Shown here one piece after another: positions 35,669-44,775 of a stretch of DNA of 62,408 bases. The position numbers were made by a program, and so were the translations under genes. The stretch comes from Alteromonadaceae bacterium (GTDB lineage Bacteria > Pseudomonadota > Gammaproteobacteria > Pseudomonadales > Cellvibrionaceae): NCBI GenBank assembly GCA_002746115.1, contig NVXL01000001.1, positions 126,447-188,854 of the forward strand, read 5' to 3'. Below the pieces are notes generated by a model. It did no database searches. It saw only the letters and a program-made list of their open reading frames with translations, and was not told the origin of the DNA. Position 1 is the stretch's first letter, and each line of letters begins with the position of its first letter.

Positions 35669-36449
35669 AAATACTGATTCAATTAAACATACGATCATCG
35701 TAGCCGTTATTTTATGTGTGGTTTGCTCGATTATCGTATCAACGGCTGCCGTGGTACTACGTCCAGCACAAAAGGCAAATAAAGCTATCGACTTCAAACG
35801 CAACATTCTTGCAGCAGCAGGTATGTTGGATGTGTCGAAAGAAGCTAAATCTGTTAACGAGCAATTCTCGATTGTTGAGACCAAAGTGGTCGATTTAAGA
35901 ACTGGTAAATATACCGATGCGGTAAGTAATATCGAGATTTATGATCAGCGTAAAGCCGCTAAAGACACCAGTATGTCGCAAAAGTTGAGCTCTGATGAAG
36001 ATATCGCTGGTTTGTCACGCCGTGAAAACTATTCCAAAGTTTTCTTGGTTAAAAATGCTAGTGGCTTAGATAAGCTAATATTGCCGATTCGTGGTTACGG
36101 CCTTTGGTCTACACTCAAGGGCTTTGTCGCATTAGAATCGGACTTGAATACCGTTGTCGGTTTAGGTTACTACGAGCATGGTGAAACACCGGGGCTTGGT
36201 GGTGAAGTTGATAACCCCAAGTGGAAATCACTTTGGTCAGGTAAGAAAGTCTATAGCGATAATGGTGATGTAGCGTTGACTGTTATTAAAGGTAAAGTCA
36301 CCTCTACGACTCGTCAGGCTGAGCATAAAGTCGATGGTCTGTCAGGCGCTACGCTTACCAGTAACGGTGTCGATAATATGATCAAATTTTGGCTGGGCAA
36401 AAATGGTTTTGCGCCTTATCTAAACAACCTCAAGAAAGGGGGAGCGTAA
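35661..36449 (+). CDS. nqrC: Na+-translocating NADH:quinone reductase subunit C
   Basis: A 262-residue subunit with one N-terminal membrane helix and a periplasmic FMN domain. The FMN attachment motif is SGAT (Thr at about residue 231) in [12 protein letters not shown]. Start is GTG 35661, preceded by AGAGGAGA. It overlaps the nqrB end by 8 bp, and the earlier in-frame ATG at 35625 is inside nqrB. The flavin is attached by ApbE, encoded downstream. Confidence 0.96.
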   Translation: MARNTDSIKHTIIVAVILCVVCSIIVSTAAVVLRPAQKANKAIDFKRNILAAAGMLDVSKEAKSVNEQFSIVETKVVDLRTGKYTDAVSNIEIYDQRKAAKDTSMSQKLSSDEDIAGLSRRENYSKVFLVKNASGLDKLILPIRGYGLWSTLKGFVALESDLNTVVGLGYYEHGETPGLGGEVDNPKWKSLWSGKKVYSDNGDVALTVIKGKVTSTTRQAEHKVDGLSGATLTSNGVDNMIKFWLGKNGFAPYLNNLKKGGA

Positions 36450-36451
36450 CC

Positions 36452-37111
36452 ATGAAGATTAAAGAAGTTCTCTTCAAGCCCATTTTCGATAATAACCCGA
36501 TTGCTCTACAGATTCTTGGTATTTGTTCTGCATTAGCGGTGACCTCGAAGTTGGAAGTCACACTTGTGATGTGTATTGCTTTGACTCTGGTGACAGCGTT
36601 TTCTAACTTTTTTGTTGCGTTAATCCGTAATTTTATCCCTGGCAATATTCGTATCATCGTGCAGATGACTATTATTGCTTCGTTGGTGATCATGGTTGAT
36701 GAAGTACTGAAAGCCGTCGCTTATGATATTAGTAAGCAGCTATCAGTATTTGTTGGCTTGATTATTACTAACTGTATTGTAATGGGGCGTGCGGAAGCCT
36801 TCGCCATGAAGAATCCACCGGTTATCAGCTTCTTAGATGGTATCGGTAACGGTTTAGGTTACAGCGCTTTGTTGATCGCTCTTGCCGTGATTCGTGAGCT
36901 CTTAGGTTTTGGTAAGTTATTTGGTTTTGAAATACTTAAATTGTCTACCGACGGTGGTTGGTATGTGGCTAACGGTTTGTTGTTGGCTCCGCCAAGTGCA
37001 TTCTTCTTGATCGGTCTGATTATATGGGGAGTTCGCTCCTTCAAAAAAGGTCAGATTGAAAAGGATGAGTTTAAAATTGCACCGAATACTGTTGCGAAGG
37101 AGGCGGTGTAA
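36452..37111 (+). CDS. nqrD: Na+-translocating NADH:quinone reductase subunit D
   Basis: A 219-residue integral membrane subunit with about six helices. The ATG at 36452 begins [16 protein letters not shown] as expected. A typical segment is [12 protein letters not shown]. The protein is homologous to NqrE and RnfA/E and contributes to the iron site between D and E. Its stop codon overlaps the nqrE start in TAATG. Confidence 0.97.
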   Translation: MKIKEVLFKPIFDNNPIALQILGICSALAVTSKLEVTLVMCIALTLVTAFSNFFVALIRNFIPGNIRIIVQMTIIASLVIMVDEVLKAVAYDISKQLSVFVGLIITNCIVMGRAEAFAMKNPPVISFLDGIGNGLGYSALLIALAVIRELLGFGKLFGFEILKLSTDGGWYVANGLLLAPPSAFFLIGLIIWGVRSFKKGQIEKDEFKIAPNTVAKEAV

Positions 37112-37719
37112 TGGAATTTTTATTAAGCATTTTTGTTGAGTCCGTGTTCTTGAAGAACATGGCACTTTCCTACTTCCTTGGTATGTGTACTTTTTTGGCG
37201 CTATCTAAAAAAATCGATGCGGCTATCGGTCTAGGTATTGCGGTAATCGTTGTGCTTACCATTACCGTACCTGTTAACAACCTCATCTACACCTATTTGT
37301 TGTCTGAAGGTGCGTTGGCTTGGGCGGGGTATCCGGAGGTCGACTTAAGCTTCCTGGGTTTGATTAGCTACATTGGTGTTATTGCGGCAATCGTGCAAAT
37401 CATGGAGATGGTTTTAGACCGTTATGTACCTGCTTTATACAATGCGCTAGGCGTGTTTCTTCCGTTGATTACAGTGAACTGCGCAATTCTTGGCGGTGCA
37501 TTGTTGATGGTAGAGCGTGACTATAACTTTGCAGAGAGTGTGGTTTTTGGCGCCGGTTCCGGTATCGGCTGGGCTTTGGCAATTGTAGCTCTAGCGGGTA
37601 TCCGTGAAAAAATGAAATACAGTGATGTTCCTGAAGGCTTACAGGGGCTGGGCATTACTTTTATTACCGTTGGATTGATGTCCCTAGGCTTCATGTCCTT
37701 TGGCGGTATTTCTTTGTAA
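37111..37719 (+). CDS. nqrE: Na+-translocating NADH:quinone reductase subunit E
   Basis: A 202-residue integral membrane subunit beginning [26 protein letters not shown]. It carries the family segment [17 protein letters not shown] with the conserved Cys of the D/E iron centre. The one-base overlap with nqrD suggests coupled translation. A short stem (CCCGTC, then GGCGGG, one G-U) lies in the 59-bp gap before nqrF. Confidence 0.97.
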   Translation: MEFLLSIFVESVFLKNMALSYFLGMCTFLALSKKIDAAIGLGIAVIVVLTITVPVNNLIYTYLLSEGALAWAGYPEVDLSFLGLISYIGVIAAIVQIMEMVLDRYVPALYNALGVFLPLITVNCAILGGALLMVERDYNFAESVVFGAGSGIGWALAIVALAGIREKMKYSDVPEGLQGLGITFITVGLMSLGFMSFGGISL

Positions 37720-37778
37720 AACCGATGAGCCCGTCTTTGAGGCGGGTCGCTGTAAATCATTGAGGTAAGACGAAATTT

Positions 37779-39002
37779 ATGAATTTGGAAATTATATTAG
37801 GTGTTGCCATGTTTACCGTCATGGTGCTTGCGCTGGTAGGAATCATTCTTGCCGCGCGTGCAAAATTGGTAAACAGTGGTGATGTATCAATTGAGATTAA
37901 CGGTGAAAAGACCGTTACTGTCCCTGCTGGCGGTAAGCTTTTACAAACATTAGCCGCTGCAGATTTGTTTTTACCTTCTGCTTGTGGTGGTGGTGGTACT
38001 TGTGCTCAATGCCGTTGTGTTGTTAGTGAAGGTGGTGGCTCTATGCTACCTACAGAAGAAGCGGCTTTTAGTAAGCGCGAAGGCAATGAAGGCTGGCGTT
38101 TAAGCTGCCAAGTGCCGGTTAAGCAAAATATGAAAGTTACCGTGCCAGAAGAAGTATTCGGCGTTAAGCAGTGGGAGTGTACTGTTGAGTCTAATCCTAA
38201 TGTGGCGACTTTTATTAAAGAGCTAACCTTGCGTTTGCCTGAAGGCGAGAACGTTGACTTCCGTGCTGGTGGTTATGTTCAGCTGGAAGTGCCTCCGCAT
38301 CACGTTAAGTTTTCTGATTTTGATATCGATGAAAAGTATCGAGGTGATTGGGAGCATTTTGGTTTCTTCAAACTAGAGTCTACAGTGACCGAACCTGTGG
38401 TTCGCGCTTACTCTATGGCTAACTACCCTGAAGAGAGAGGGGTGGTTAAGTTCAATATTCGTATTGCAACGCCACCACCACGTACAACGGGTTTACCGCC
38501 AGGGCAAATGTCGTCCTATACGTTTAACCTTAAACCGGGCGACAAAATGAACGTATTTGGTCCCTTCGGTGAATTCTTCGCGAAAGATACTGATGCTGAA
38601 ATGGTATTTGTTGGTGGTGGTGCGGGTATGGCACCAATGCGTTCACATATCTTTGATCAACTACGTCGTTTAAATAGCACGCGTAAAATGTCTTTCTGGT
38701 ATGGCGCGCGCTCTTTGCGTGAGTTGTTCTATGCGGATGAGTACGATGAGCTTGCGGCAGAGAACGAAAACTTCGATTGGCACGTGGCGCTCTCTGACCC
38801 ACAGGCTGAAGATAACTGGGAAGGTAAGACGGGTTTTATTCACAACGTACTTTTTGAAAGCTACCTTAAAGACCACCCAGCACCAGAAGATTGCGAGTTC
38901 TATATGTGCGGACCTCCCATGATGAATGCGGCCGTTATCAAAATGCTGAAAGATCTTGGTGTTGAAGATGACAATATTATGCTGGATGATTTTGGGGGCT
39001 AA
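37779..39002 (+). CDS. nqrF: Na+-translocating NADH:quinone reductase subunit F
   Basis: A 407-residue subunit, the NADH entry point. One N-terminal membrane helix is followed by a ferredoxin domain with [2Fe-2S] ligands Cys69, Cys75, Cys78 and Cys110. A flavodoxin-reductase-like FAD domain ([11 protein letters not shown]) and an NADH-binding domain ([13 protein letters not shown]) follow, with CGPPMMN near the C-terminus. The length is standard. Confidence 0.98.
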   Translation: MNLEIILGVAMFTVMVLALVGIILAARAKLVNSGDVSIEINGEKTVTVPAGGKLLQTLAAADLFLPSACGGGGTCAQCRCVVSEGGGSMLPTEEAAFSKREGNEGWRLSCQVPVKQNMKVTVPEEVFGVKQWECTVESNPNVATFIKELTLRLPEGENVDFRAGGYVQLEVPPHHVKFSDFDIDEKYRGDWEHFGFFKLESTVTEPVVRAYSMANYPEERGVVKFNIRIATPPPRTTGLPPGQMSSYTFNLKPGDKMNVFGPFGEFFAKDTDAEMVFVGGGAGMAPMRSHIFDQLRRLNSTRKMSFWYGARSLRELFYADEYDELAAENENFDWHVALSDPQAEDNWEGKTGFIHNVLFESYLKDHPAPEDCEFYMCGPPMMNAAVIKMLKDLGVEDDNIMLDDFGG

Positions 39003-40074
39003 TATTCGCAAGTCTTTATGCCTTATAGGTGCAAGCTTCTTGCGCCTTAGGCCGCTAATAAAGGCTGGCCTTTGCGCCAGTCTTTTGTTGTTTGTAATCG
39101 CTTGTGCTCCGCCTAAGTCCGTTCGTGAGGTATATCTTTTTGACGGGGCGACGATGGGTACTACCTATCAAATTAAAGCCGTCCCTAGCGATAAATCTGA
39201 TATTGCTCACGCAAAGCTTGCTCAAAAGATTGACGCGGCGCTTCTTACTTTTAATCAGCAAATGTCTACCTACATAGATAACTCTGAGTTGTCTCTTGCT
39301 AACCGAGCACCGCTTGATCGGTGGATCCCTGTTTCTGAACCGCTGTTTCATGTGCTTGATATAAGTCAGAAGGTAAGCTTGTGGTCGGGAGGGGCTTTTG
39401 ATATCACCGTGGGGCCCTTGGTAAATTTGTGGGGCTTTGGTCCCGTTGACCGCAAGGGAATCCCTAATGATGACGAAATTGCGAGCGTGCTCAGCACTAG
39501 TGTCGGCCATCGTTTTGTCGAGCTTGATTCTCAAGCGAAAGCGATTAAAAAGTCTGCACCGGTGACGATGGATTTATCTGCAGTAGCGAAAGGCTACGCG
39601 ACAGATGTGCTTGCCAAGCTTCTTGAGCGACATCAAATCAGTGATTATATGATTGAGATTGGTGGCGAACTATTTATCTCTGGGCAAAATGCTAAAGGTC
39701 AGCAATGGACTATTGGGGTTGAGAAGCCGACGGTAGATCGTAGTGGTGCTATCCAAGCAATAAGTGGTGATGGCATCGGTATTGCGACTTCGGGTGATTA
39801 TCGGAATTATTACGAGGAGGGCGGGCAGCGTATTTCTCATACCTTAAACCCTCGAACAGGTCGACCTATTGAGCACTTTTTACTGTCGGTCACTGTTGTA
39901 ACAGATAGCGGTGGTATGGCGGACGCTTTAGCGACGGCTCTGAATGTGCTCGGTCCAGATACCGGTTACGCGTTAGCCTTGGATCGTGGGCTTGCAGCAT
40001 TTTTTATTTACAAGGAGAATGGTGAGTTATTAACCAAGCATTCTCCTGCGTTTGAACAGTACATGGTGCAATAA
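38986..40074 (+). CDS. apbE: FAD:protein FMN transferase ApbE
   Basis: A lipoprotein of about 362 residues that transfers FMN from FAD to threonines of NqrB and NqrC. The N-terminus has a hydrophobic stretch ([12 protein letters not shown]) ending in a lipobox Cys followed by APP. The ApbE domain has [50 protein letters not shown] and [14 protein letters not shown]-like segments (here [14 protein letters not shown]). I use ATG 38986, which overlaps the nqrF end by 17 bp, because no other credible start precedes the signal. It lies in the nqr operon, as expected for a maturation factor. Confidence 0.9.
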   Translation: MILGANIRKSLCLIGASFLRLRPLIKAGLCASLLLFVIACAPPKSVREVYLFDGATMGTTYQIKAVPSDKSDIAHAKLAQKIDAALLTFNQQMSTYIDNSELSLANRAPLDRWIPVSEPLFHVLDISQKVSLWSGGAFDITVGPLVNLWGFGPVDRKGIPNDDEIASVLSTSVGHRFVELDSQAKAIKKSAPVTMDLSAVAKGYATDVLAKLLERHQISDYMIEIGGELFISGQNAKGQQWTIGVEKPTVDRSGAIQAISGDGIGIATSGDYRNYYEEGGQRISHTLNPRTGRPIEHFLLSVTVVTDSGGMADALATALNVLGPDTGYALALDRGLAAFFIYKENGELLTKHSPAFEQYMVQ

Positions 40075-40325
40075 TGGCAATTTATCTTATTAGTTTTGCG
40101 GTGATTTCACTCATCGTTTTATCAATGTCTGTTGGTGTTATTTTTGCCAACAAACCGATTAAAGGCTCTTGTGGCGGTATGGCCGCATTGGGTATTGACA
40201 CCTCTTGCGATATTTGTGGTGGCGACACTAAAAAATGTGACGAAGAGCAACAGCGTAACCAGGCTGGTGCGAGCGCAAAGCAAAATGATTTAGCTTACGA
40301 CGCGTCTTCTTCAGCCTCTAAGTAA
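40074..40325 (+). CDS. nqrM: Na+-NQR maturation protein NqrM
   Basis: An 83-residue membrane protein with one N-terminal helix followed by a Cys-rich motif [23 protein letters not shown], the four-cysteine signature of NqrM (DUF539). It is needed for assembly of the NQR iron centre. The start codon overlaps the apbE stop (TAATG). A polar low-complexity tail of about 30 residues follows. Confidence 0.93.
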   Translation: MAIYLISFAVISLIVLSMSVGVIFANKPIKGSCGGMAALGIDTSCDICGGDTKKCDEEQQRNQAGASAKQNDLAYDASSSASK

Positions 40326-40343
40326 GGTGATTGGAAGTTGAAT

Positions 40344-41744
40344 ATGGCAGAGTACAAATACGATGTTTTGGTGATTGGTGCAGGCCCTGCTGGTGAGGCT
40401 GCGGCGATCTCGGCAGCAAAAAATGGTATGAGTGTTGGCGTTGTTGATGCACAGTCAGAGCTTGGCGGTAACTGTACTCACAAGGGTACAATACCGTCAA
40501 AAGCTCTACGTAATGCTGTCAAACAGGTGATTCAATTTTCCTCGCAGCAGATTTTTCGTTCTATGGGGCAAGCAAAAAATTTGGGCTACCCTGATATTTT
40601 GGATGCAGCATTAGCGGTTATTCCAAAGCAGGTGGCTTTGCACGCTGAGTTCTTTAGCAAGAATAATATTGATGTACATTGTGGTTATGCACGCTTTCTC
40701 GGCGACAATAAAATTGAGGTGGCAGGGCATGATAAACAGACGATCTTAATCCGTGCAGATCATTTTGTGGTTACGACTGGGTCTCGCCCTTATCACCCTG
40801 AAGATGTGGATTTCACGCATGAGCGTATTTTTGATAGTGATACGATTCTTACCATGCGTAATACACCAAGAACTTTGATTATTTTTGGTGCCGGTGTGAT
40901 TGGGTGCGAATATGCGTCAATTTTTGCGGGCTTAGGGATTAAGGTTGATTTAATTAACAGCCGCGAACGATTACTATCATTTTTAGACGATGAAATTTCA
41001 GATGCGCTTAGCTATCACTTGCGTGATAGTGGTGTAATGGTCAGGCATAACGAAACGCATGAAGCTGTAGAGGCGAGTGATTCCGGTGTGACTGTTCGCT
41101 TGAATTCAGGTAAGCGCATTAAGGCGCAGGCTTTGCTATGGTGTAATGGTCGTAGCGGTAATACGGACAATTTAGGATTGGAAAACATCGGCCTTAAAGC
41201 CAATCACCGTGGTCAGATTACCGTCGACCAAAATTACCGTACCGACGTCGATAATATCTATGCCGCGGGCGATGTTATTGGTTGGCCTAGCTTGGCGAGC
41301 GCCTCATATGATCAAGGTCGTTCAGTTGTAGACTCTATTATGCAGCGTCCAGCTCGCTACATTATTGATGCCCCAACGGGTATTTACACGCTACCGGAGA
41401 TTAGTTCGGTGGGGAAAACCGAGCTGGAGTTAACCTCTGCGAAAATCCCCTATGAAGTAGGGCGTGCTTTTTTTAAGGATACCGCGCGAGGACAGATTAG
41501 CGGTGAAGATGTTGGTATGCTAAAGATTTTGTTTCATATTGACACCTTGGAAATTCTGGGTATTCACTGCTTTGGTGCTGAAGCCACTGAAATTATTCAT
41601 ATTGGCCAAGCAATCATGAGTCAGCCCTTGGGCGCTAATACGATTGAATATTTCGTGAACACAACCTTCAACTATCCGACGATGGCCGAAGCGTATCGAG
41701 TGGCATCCTTAAATGGTCTCAACCGCATTAACCGCGACGCTTAA
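40344..41744 (+). CDS. sthA: Soluble pyridine nucleotide transhydrogenase
   Basis: A 466-residue FAD flavoprotein that equilibrates NADPH and NADP+ with NAD+ and NADH. It has [17 protein letters not shown] (FAD), [18 protein letters not shown] (only one of the two cysteines of disulfide reductases, as normal for SthA), [16 protein letters not shown] (NAD) and [10 protein letters not shown] choose ATG 40344 with GGAAG 7 bp upstream; a TTG at 40338 is less likely. At 466 residues it equals E. coli SthA. Confidence 0.96.
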   Translation: MAEYKYDVLVIGAGPAGEAAAISAAKNGMSVGVVDAQSELGGNCTHKGTIPSKALRNAVKQVIQFSSQQIFRSMGQAKNLGYPDILDAALAVIPKQVALHAEFFSKNNIDVHCGYARFLGDNKIEVAGHDKQTILIRADHFVVTTGSRPYHPEDVDFTHERIFDSDTILTMRNTPRTLIIFGAGVIGCEYASIFAGLGIKVDLINSRERLLSFLDDEISDALSYHLRDSGVMVRHNETHEAVEASDSGVTVRLNSGKRIKAQALLWCNGRSGNTDNLGLENIGLKANHRGQITVDQNYRTDVDNIYAAGDVIGWPSLASASYDQGRSVVDSIMQRPARYIIDAPTGIYTLPEISSVGKTELELTSAKIPYEVGRAFFKDTARGQISGEDVGMLKILFHIDTLEILGIHCFGAEATEIIHIGQAIMSQPLGANTIEYFVNTTFNYPTMAEAYRVASLNGLNRINRDA

Positions 41745-41771
41745 CTTTTTATCACGCACAGCCGAAGGCAT

Positions 41772-41793
41772 GCGCTTTACTTGGGTAAAGCGC
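41772..41793. repeat. Perfect hairpin after sthA
   Basis: GCGCTTTAC (41772-41780), loop TTGG, GTAAAGCGC (41785-41793): a 9-bp perfect stem, 28 bp after sthA. No T-run follows on either strand, so it may be a rho-dependent or processing-stabilising structure rather than an intrinsic terminator. Confidence 0.5.
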
Positions 41794-41921
41794 AAAAGCT
41801 AAAAGAAACGTTATTATTATTTGATCTTTGTTTTGGGCTGAGGCTCAAGGGTAAGGCTTTAAGAAAAAGCAAAAACCGAGCTCCTAGCGGGTGCGCCCAA
41901 ATGGTTAAATCTGCGGACGAC

Positions 41922-42230
41922 TTAGACGACGACGACCGAGTTTTGCTCGTCACCAATGTTACTTGGTACATATTTGTCGGCAGTGCTGTCGTTTTCCCAA
42001 CGCTCACCATCAATTACGTAGCGGTATTGGTATTCTTTCCCTGGCTGCAGGTCTAACGTCGTCGCATAATCACCACTTTTTTGCTTGCGCAGCTTAGTGG
42101 CATTAGCGTTCCAATCGTTAAACTCGCCTGCTAATGTGATGCTTTTGGCGCCTTCGGTAAGGGTTTCAGGCACAATAAATTTCACTTTACAAACTGGCTT
42201 AGTTTTCAGGTACTTCTTTTCTACACTCAT
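41922..42230 (-). CDS. Stand-alone CBM48/isoamylase early-set domain protein
   Basis: A 102-residue protein consisting almost entirely of one early-set/glycogen-binding domain: VKFIVPE, SITLAGEFNDWN, TTLDLQPGKEYQYRYVIDGERWENDS, VPSNIGDEQNSVVV. Such modules bind alpha-glucans in branching and debranching enzymes and in AMPK-beta. No catalytic domain or glycogen gene is adjacent here. It could be a glycogen-binding regulator, but that is only inference. It is convergent with sthA. Confidence 0.85.
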   Translation of the reverse strand: MSVEKKYLKTKPVCKVKFIVPETLTEGAKSITLAGEFNDWNANATKLRKQKSGDYATTLDLQPGKEYQYRYVIDGERWENDSTADKYVPSNIGDEQNSVVVV

Positions 42231-42554
42231 TGGTGTTCCTCGGGCTTAGCTTTTGCTGATTAAAAAATTCTGATTTCGATGGGGTTTAACTTACCGGTGA
42301 CGCAGGTTGGCCGACCGCTTGTTCGGGAATATTGGCAGATATTGCTTGGCAATGTGGGTAAATAATGGTGTTTGTTCAAGGTATAGTTCACTTGTCGTTC
42401 AGGTAACATGTGTACTTTGGTAGATCTAAACGCTAGAGAAGGCATAGTGTTTAGAGGGGTGTTCTGCTGCGAGTATTCTACCGCTCTAAGGGAGGCTAGT
42501 GCTAGCACGATAGGCAATATATAGGGTTCAATTTACGCTAAAGAAATGTCTGTT
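42231..42554. other. Intergenic region between nudJ and the CBM48 gene
   Basis: A 324-bp gap serving as promoter of the minus-strand CBM48 gene and 3' flank of nudJ. It holds a stem CTAAACGCT with AGTGTTTAG (42426-42434 and 42446-42454, one G-U) and a small palindrome GCTAGTGCTAGC (42495-42506). I see no gene. Confidence 0.45.
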
Positions 42555-43007
42555 TTATATCAAGTCGTAATATAGGGCTTGAATGTCGTGCGATCCATAC
42601 TCTTTGTAGCGCTTAATGTCCCTAATTACAAGGGGGCTGCGTAATTGCTGTTGAATATTGAGTATTTTTTCAAAAGGCATCCAGTGTGCAGCGATAATGT
42701 CGCTATCGAGTGGGCCGTCGTTTTGTTGTGAAACTATGGTTGCGGTGAAAGAGTGGCGCAGGTAGGTGGCGCCATTTGAAGGGGCAAGGTATTGGCTGAC
42801 TCCTAAGGCGCCAGTGATTTTTACTTGGTAGCCGGTTTCTTCGAGAGTTTCTCTCTTTGCTGCGTCGATGAGAGTTTCGTTTTCCTCAAGATGACCTGCG
42901 GGTTGATTGAATACTGTTTTCCCGTCGCATAATTCTTCCACAAGTAAAAACTTACCATCATCTTCAATGACTGTGGCTACGGTGACGTGGGGGTGCCAAG
43001 TGTTCAT
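42555..43007 (-). CDS. nudJ: NUDIX hydrolase NudJ
   Basis: A 150-residue pyrophosphohydrolase. The Nudix box is GHLEENETLIDAAKRETLEETG with the REUXEE core. The ending LRSPLVIRDIKRY and the adjacent rluE match the E. coli nudJ neighbourhood. NudJ hydrolyses nucleoside di- and triphosphates and thiamine pyrimidine pyrophosphate. Its ATG overlaps the rluE stop by four bases (ATGA), so it is translated with rluE. Confidence 0.92.
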   Translation of the reverse strand: MNTWHPHVTVATVIEDDGKFLLVEELCDGKTVFNQPAGHLEENETLIDAAKRETLEETGYQVKITGALGVSQYLAPSNGATYLRHSFTATIVSQQNDGPLDSDIIAAHWMPFEKILNIQQQLRSPLVIRDIKRYKEYGSHDIQALYYDLI

Positions 43008-43690
43008 CGTGGTTTCCTGCGGTCTTTTTTATTTGTTGGTTTACGGTTTGTTCTTGGGTGTTGTGTGTTTCTGGCAGCTCTGTTTGTTGGTTTATTTCTT
43101 GTTTTACTATTGCTGCTGGTACTGCCGCCATTGTTGGGTAAATTTACCTGCATGTGCACATGCTGCCCAAGGGACAAGTTTTCAATGTTCCAGGGGCCGA
43201 TTGAGGTGCGAATTAGTCTAAGTGTCGGAAATCCCACCGCGGCAGTCATGCGGCGTAACTGTCGATTTCGGCCTTCGGTAATTGTGATTTTTATCCAAGA
43301 CGTGGGTTTGTTGATGCGCTCACGTATTGGAGGGCTGCGCGGCCATAGGGGAGGTTCATCAATAGGTGATACGACAGCGGGTTTTGTCAGGCCGTCTTTC
43401 AGTACTACGCCTTTGTTTAGTTGCTCTATGGCCGAGTCGCTAATTGCGCCCTCAACCTGAATTAGGTAAGTTTTAGGGAGTTTGTGATCCGGGTGGGCAA
43501 TACGGTGTTGCAACTTACCATCATTGGTGAGTATAACTAGACCTTCAGAGTCCCGGTCGAGCCTGCCGGCAGGGTAATAGCCTTTGTAAGCGGGGTCGTT
43601 AATGTGATGAGCAAGTGTTGTGCGCCCGGCATCGTCAGTGAACTGACATAAAACATCAAAAGGTTTGTTAAAAAGGAGTAAGTTAGCCAT
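43004..43690 (-). CDS. rluE: 23S rRNA pseudouridine synthase RluE
   Basis: A 228-residue RsuA-family enzyme that makes pseudouridine in 23S rRNA. The catalytic Asp lies in YYPAGRLDRDSEGLVIL, with TEGRNRQLRRM downstream. I choose the ATG at 43688-43690 (MANLLLFNKPF) because the upstream in-frame start adds residues not found in the family. A basic, Arg/Lys/Asn-rich tail of about 40 residues follows the domain and may bind RNA. Confidence 0.93.
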   Translation of the reverse strand: MANLLLFNKPFDVLCQFTDDAGRTTLAHHINDPAYKGYYPAGRLDRDSEGLVILTNDGKLQHRIAHPDHKLPKTYLIQVEGAISDSAIEQLNKGVVLKDGLTKPAVVSPIDEPPLWPRSPPIRERINKPTSWIKITITEGRNRQLRRMTAAVGFPTLRLIRTSIGPWNIENLSLGQHVHMQVNLPNNGGSTSSNSKTRNKPTNRAARNTQHPRTNRKPTNKKDRRKPR

Positions 43691-43807
43691 AAAGTTGGGC
43701 GCAGTTAAGTGCCGCCGCAGCAATGAGGTGCGGCGATATTGTGGGCTTATTATGTGGCAAACAAAATGCTGGGCGTGTTATCGAGGCTCAGGGGACGCTT
43801 AGCTGCG

Positions 43808-44119
43808 TTAGGCCTGGCCTAGTTCTGCCATTTCAGGCGCAGCTTCTTTAGTTGAGGTACTCTCTGCATCGGCTTTTTGGTTTGCCTCGGTCTTGTTTGC
43901 ATCGCTAGCTGTGCTTTCAAGTGCGCGGATCTCAATAGCGTGCAGGCCTTTTTCGCCTTGTTCGATATTAAAGCCTACCTGTTGCCCGGCTTTTAATGTT
44001 CGATAACCATCCATTTTAATGGATGAATAATGTGCAAATAGGTCGTCTCCACCGTCATCAGGCAAAATAAAGCCGAACCCTTTTGCATTGTTGAACCATT
44101 TAACTGTTCCACTAGCCAT
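43808..44119 (-). CDS. cspD: CspD-like cold-shock domain protein with acidic tail
   Basis: A 103-residue protein. Residues 1-68 are a cold-shock domain ([31 protein letters not shown]). A polar/acidic Ala/Thr/Glu-rich tail of about 35 residues follows. The gene is divergent from clpS-clpA, the classic cspD-clpSA arrangement. CspD inhibits replication in stationary phase in E. coli. It differs from the plain csp gene at 12.6 kb. Confidence 0.9.
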   Translation of the reverse strand: MASGTVKWFNNAKGFGFILPDDGGDDLFAHYSSIKMDGYRTLKAGQQVGFNIEQGEKGLHAIEIRALESTASDANKTEANQKADAESTSTKEAAPEMAELGQA

Positions 44120-44232
44120 AATTGGCGCCTTTTTTTATAACTGCGTTATCGCCTATATATCTCGCATTAGGCGTAGCATTTGATGTAAATTATTGTTATA
44201 TATCTGTTGCCGAAATTGCTCCGAGAGAACTT

Positions 44233-44241
44233 TGATATAAT
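44233..44241 (+). promoter_or_regulatory. Extended -10 promoter element for clpS-clpA
   Basis: TG-A-TATAAT (44233-44241) is an extended -10 with the perfect hexamer. It lies 139 bp before the clpS start. No clear -35 is seen, as expected for extended -10 promoters. Confidence 0.55.
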
Positions 44242-44267
44242 CGGGGGCGTCTTGTCAAGTTTTTCTG

Positions 44268-44299
44268 CTTTAATTGTACTTTTGTTATTGCAATTAAAG
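44268..44299 (+). promoter_or_regulatory. Hairpin in the clpS leader
   Basis: CTTTAATTG (44268-44276) and CAATTAAAG (44291-44299) form a perfect 9-bp stem with a 14-base loop, about 27 bp downstream of the extended -10. It would form in the 5' untranslated region of the clpS message. Confidence 0.5.
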
Positions 44300-44379
44300 T
44301 AGTGGTGCACCGCTGAGTTTAAAGTTTTTTGTTTGGTGTATGTCGCTTTCTATAACGTTTTTTAGGGATTTGTTAATCC

Positions 44380-44748
44380 ATGGGTAATATTGAAATTCTT
44401 CAACTAACATTAAACAAAGAGAGCGATCTTGACGATGATGGTGGTCTCGCGGTACAGCAGCAAAAGCCAAAGCTGAAACGCCCCCCACTTTACAAAGTTG
44501 TATTGCTCAATGACGATTACACTCCAATGGAGTTTGTCGTCGAAGTGCTCGAGCGTTTTTTTTCAATGAATGTCGAGCGTGCTACTCAGGTTATGCTTGC
44601 AGTACATCATGATGGTAAAGGGGTGTGCGGCGTGTTTTCACGCGATGTGGCAGAAACTAAAGCAGCACAGGTGAATCAATATTCCAGAGCGAATGAGCAT
44701 CCGCTGCTGTGCGAAATTGAGGCGGCAGATGACAGTGATTCTGACTAA
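44380..44748 (+). CDS. clpS: ATP-dependent Clp protease adaptor ClpS
   Basis: A 122-residue adaptor that hands N-degron substrates to ClpAP. Conserved core [23 protein letters not shown], then [11 protein letters not shown] and AETKAAQV. A polar 30-residue N-terminal arm precedes the core. The gene is followed 27 bp later by clpA, so both are one operon. The bpt and aat genes nearby make the N-terminal leucine/phenylalanine signals that ClpS reads. Confidence 0.97.
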   Translation: MGNIEILQLTLNKESDLDDDGGLAVQQQKPKLKRPPLYKVVLLNDDYTPMEFVVEVLERFFSMNVERATQVMLAVHHDGKGVCGVFSRDVAETKAAQVNQYSRANEHPLLCEIEAADDSDSD

Positions 44749-44775
44749 TTTAGATCGGACTTAGGCGTACCAATA

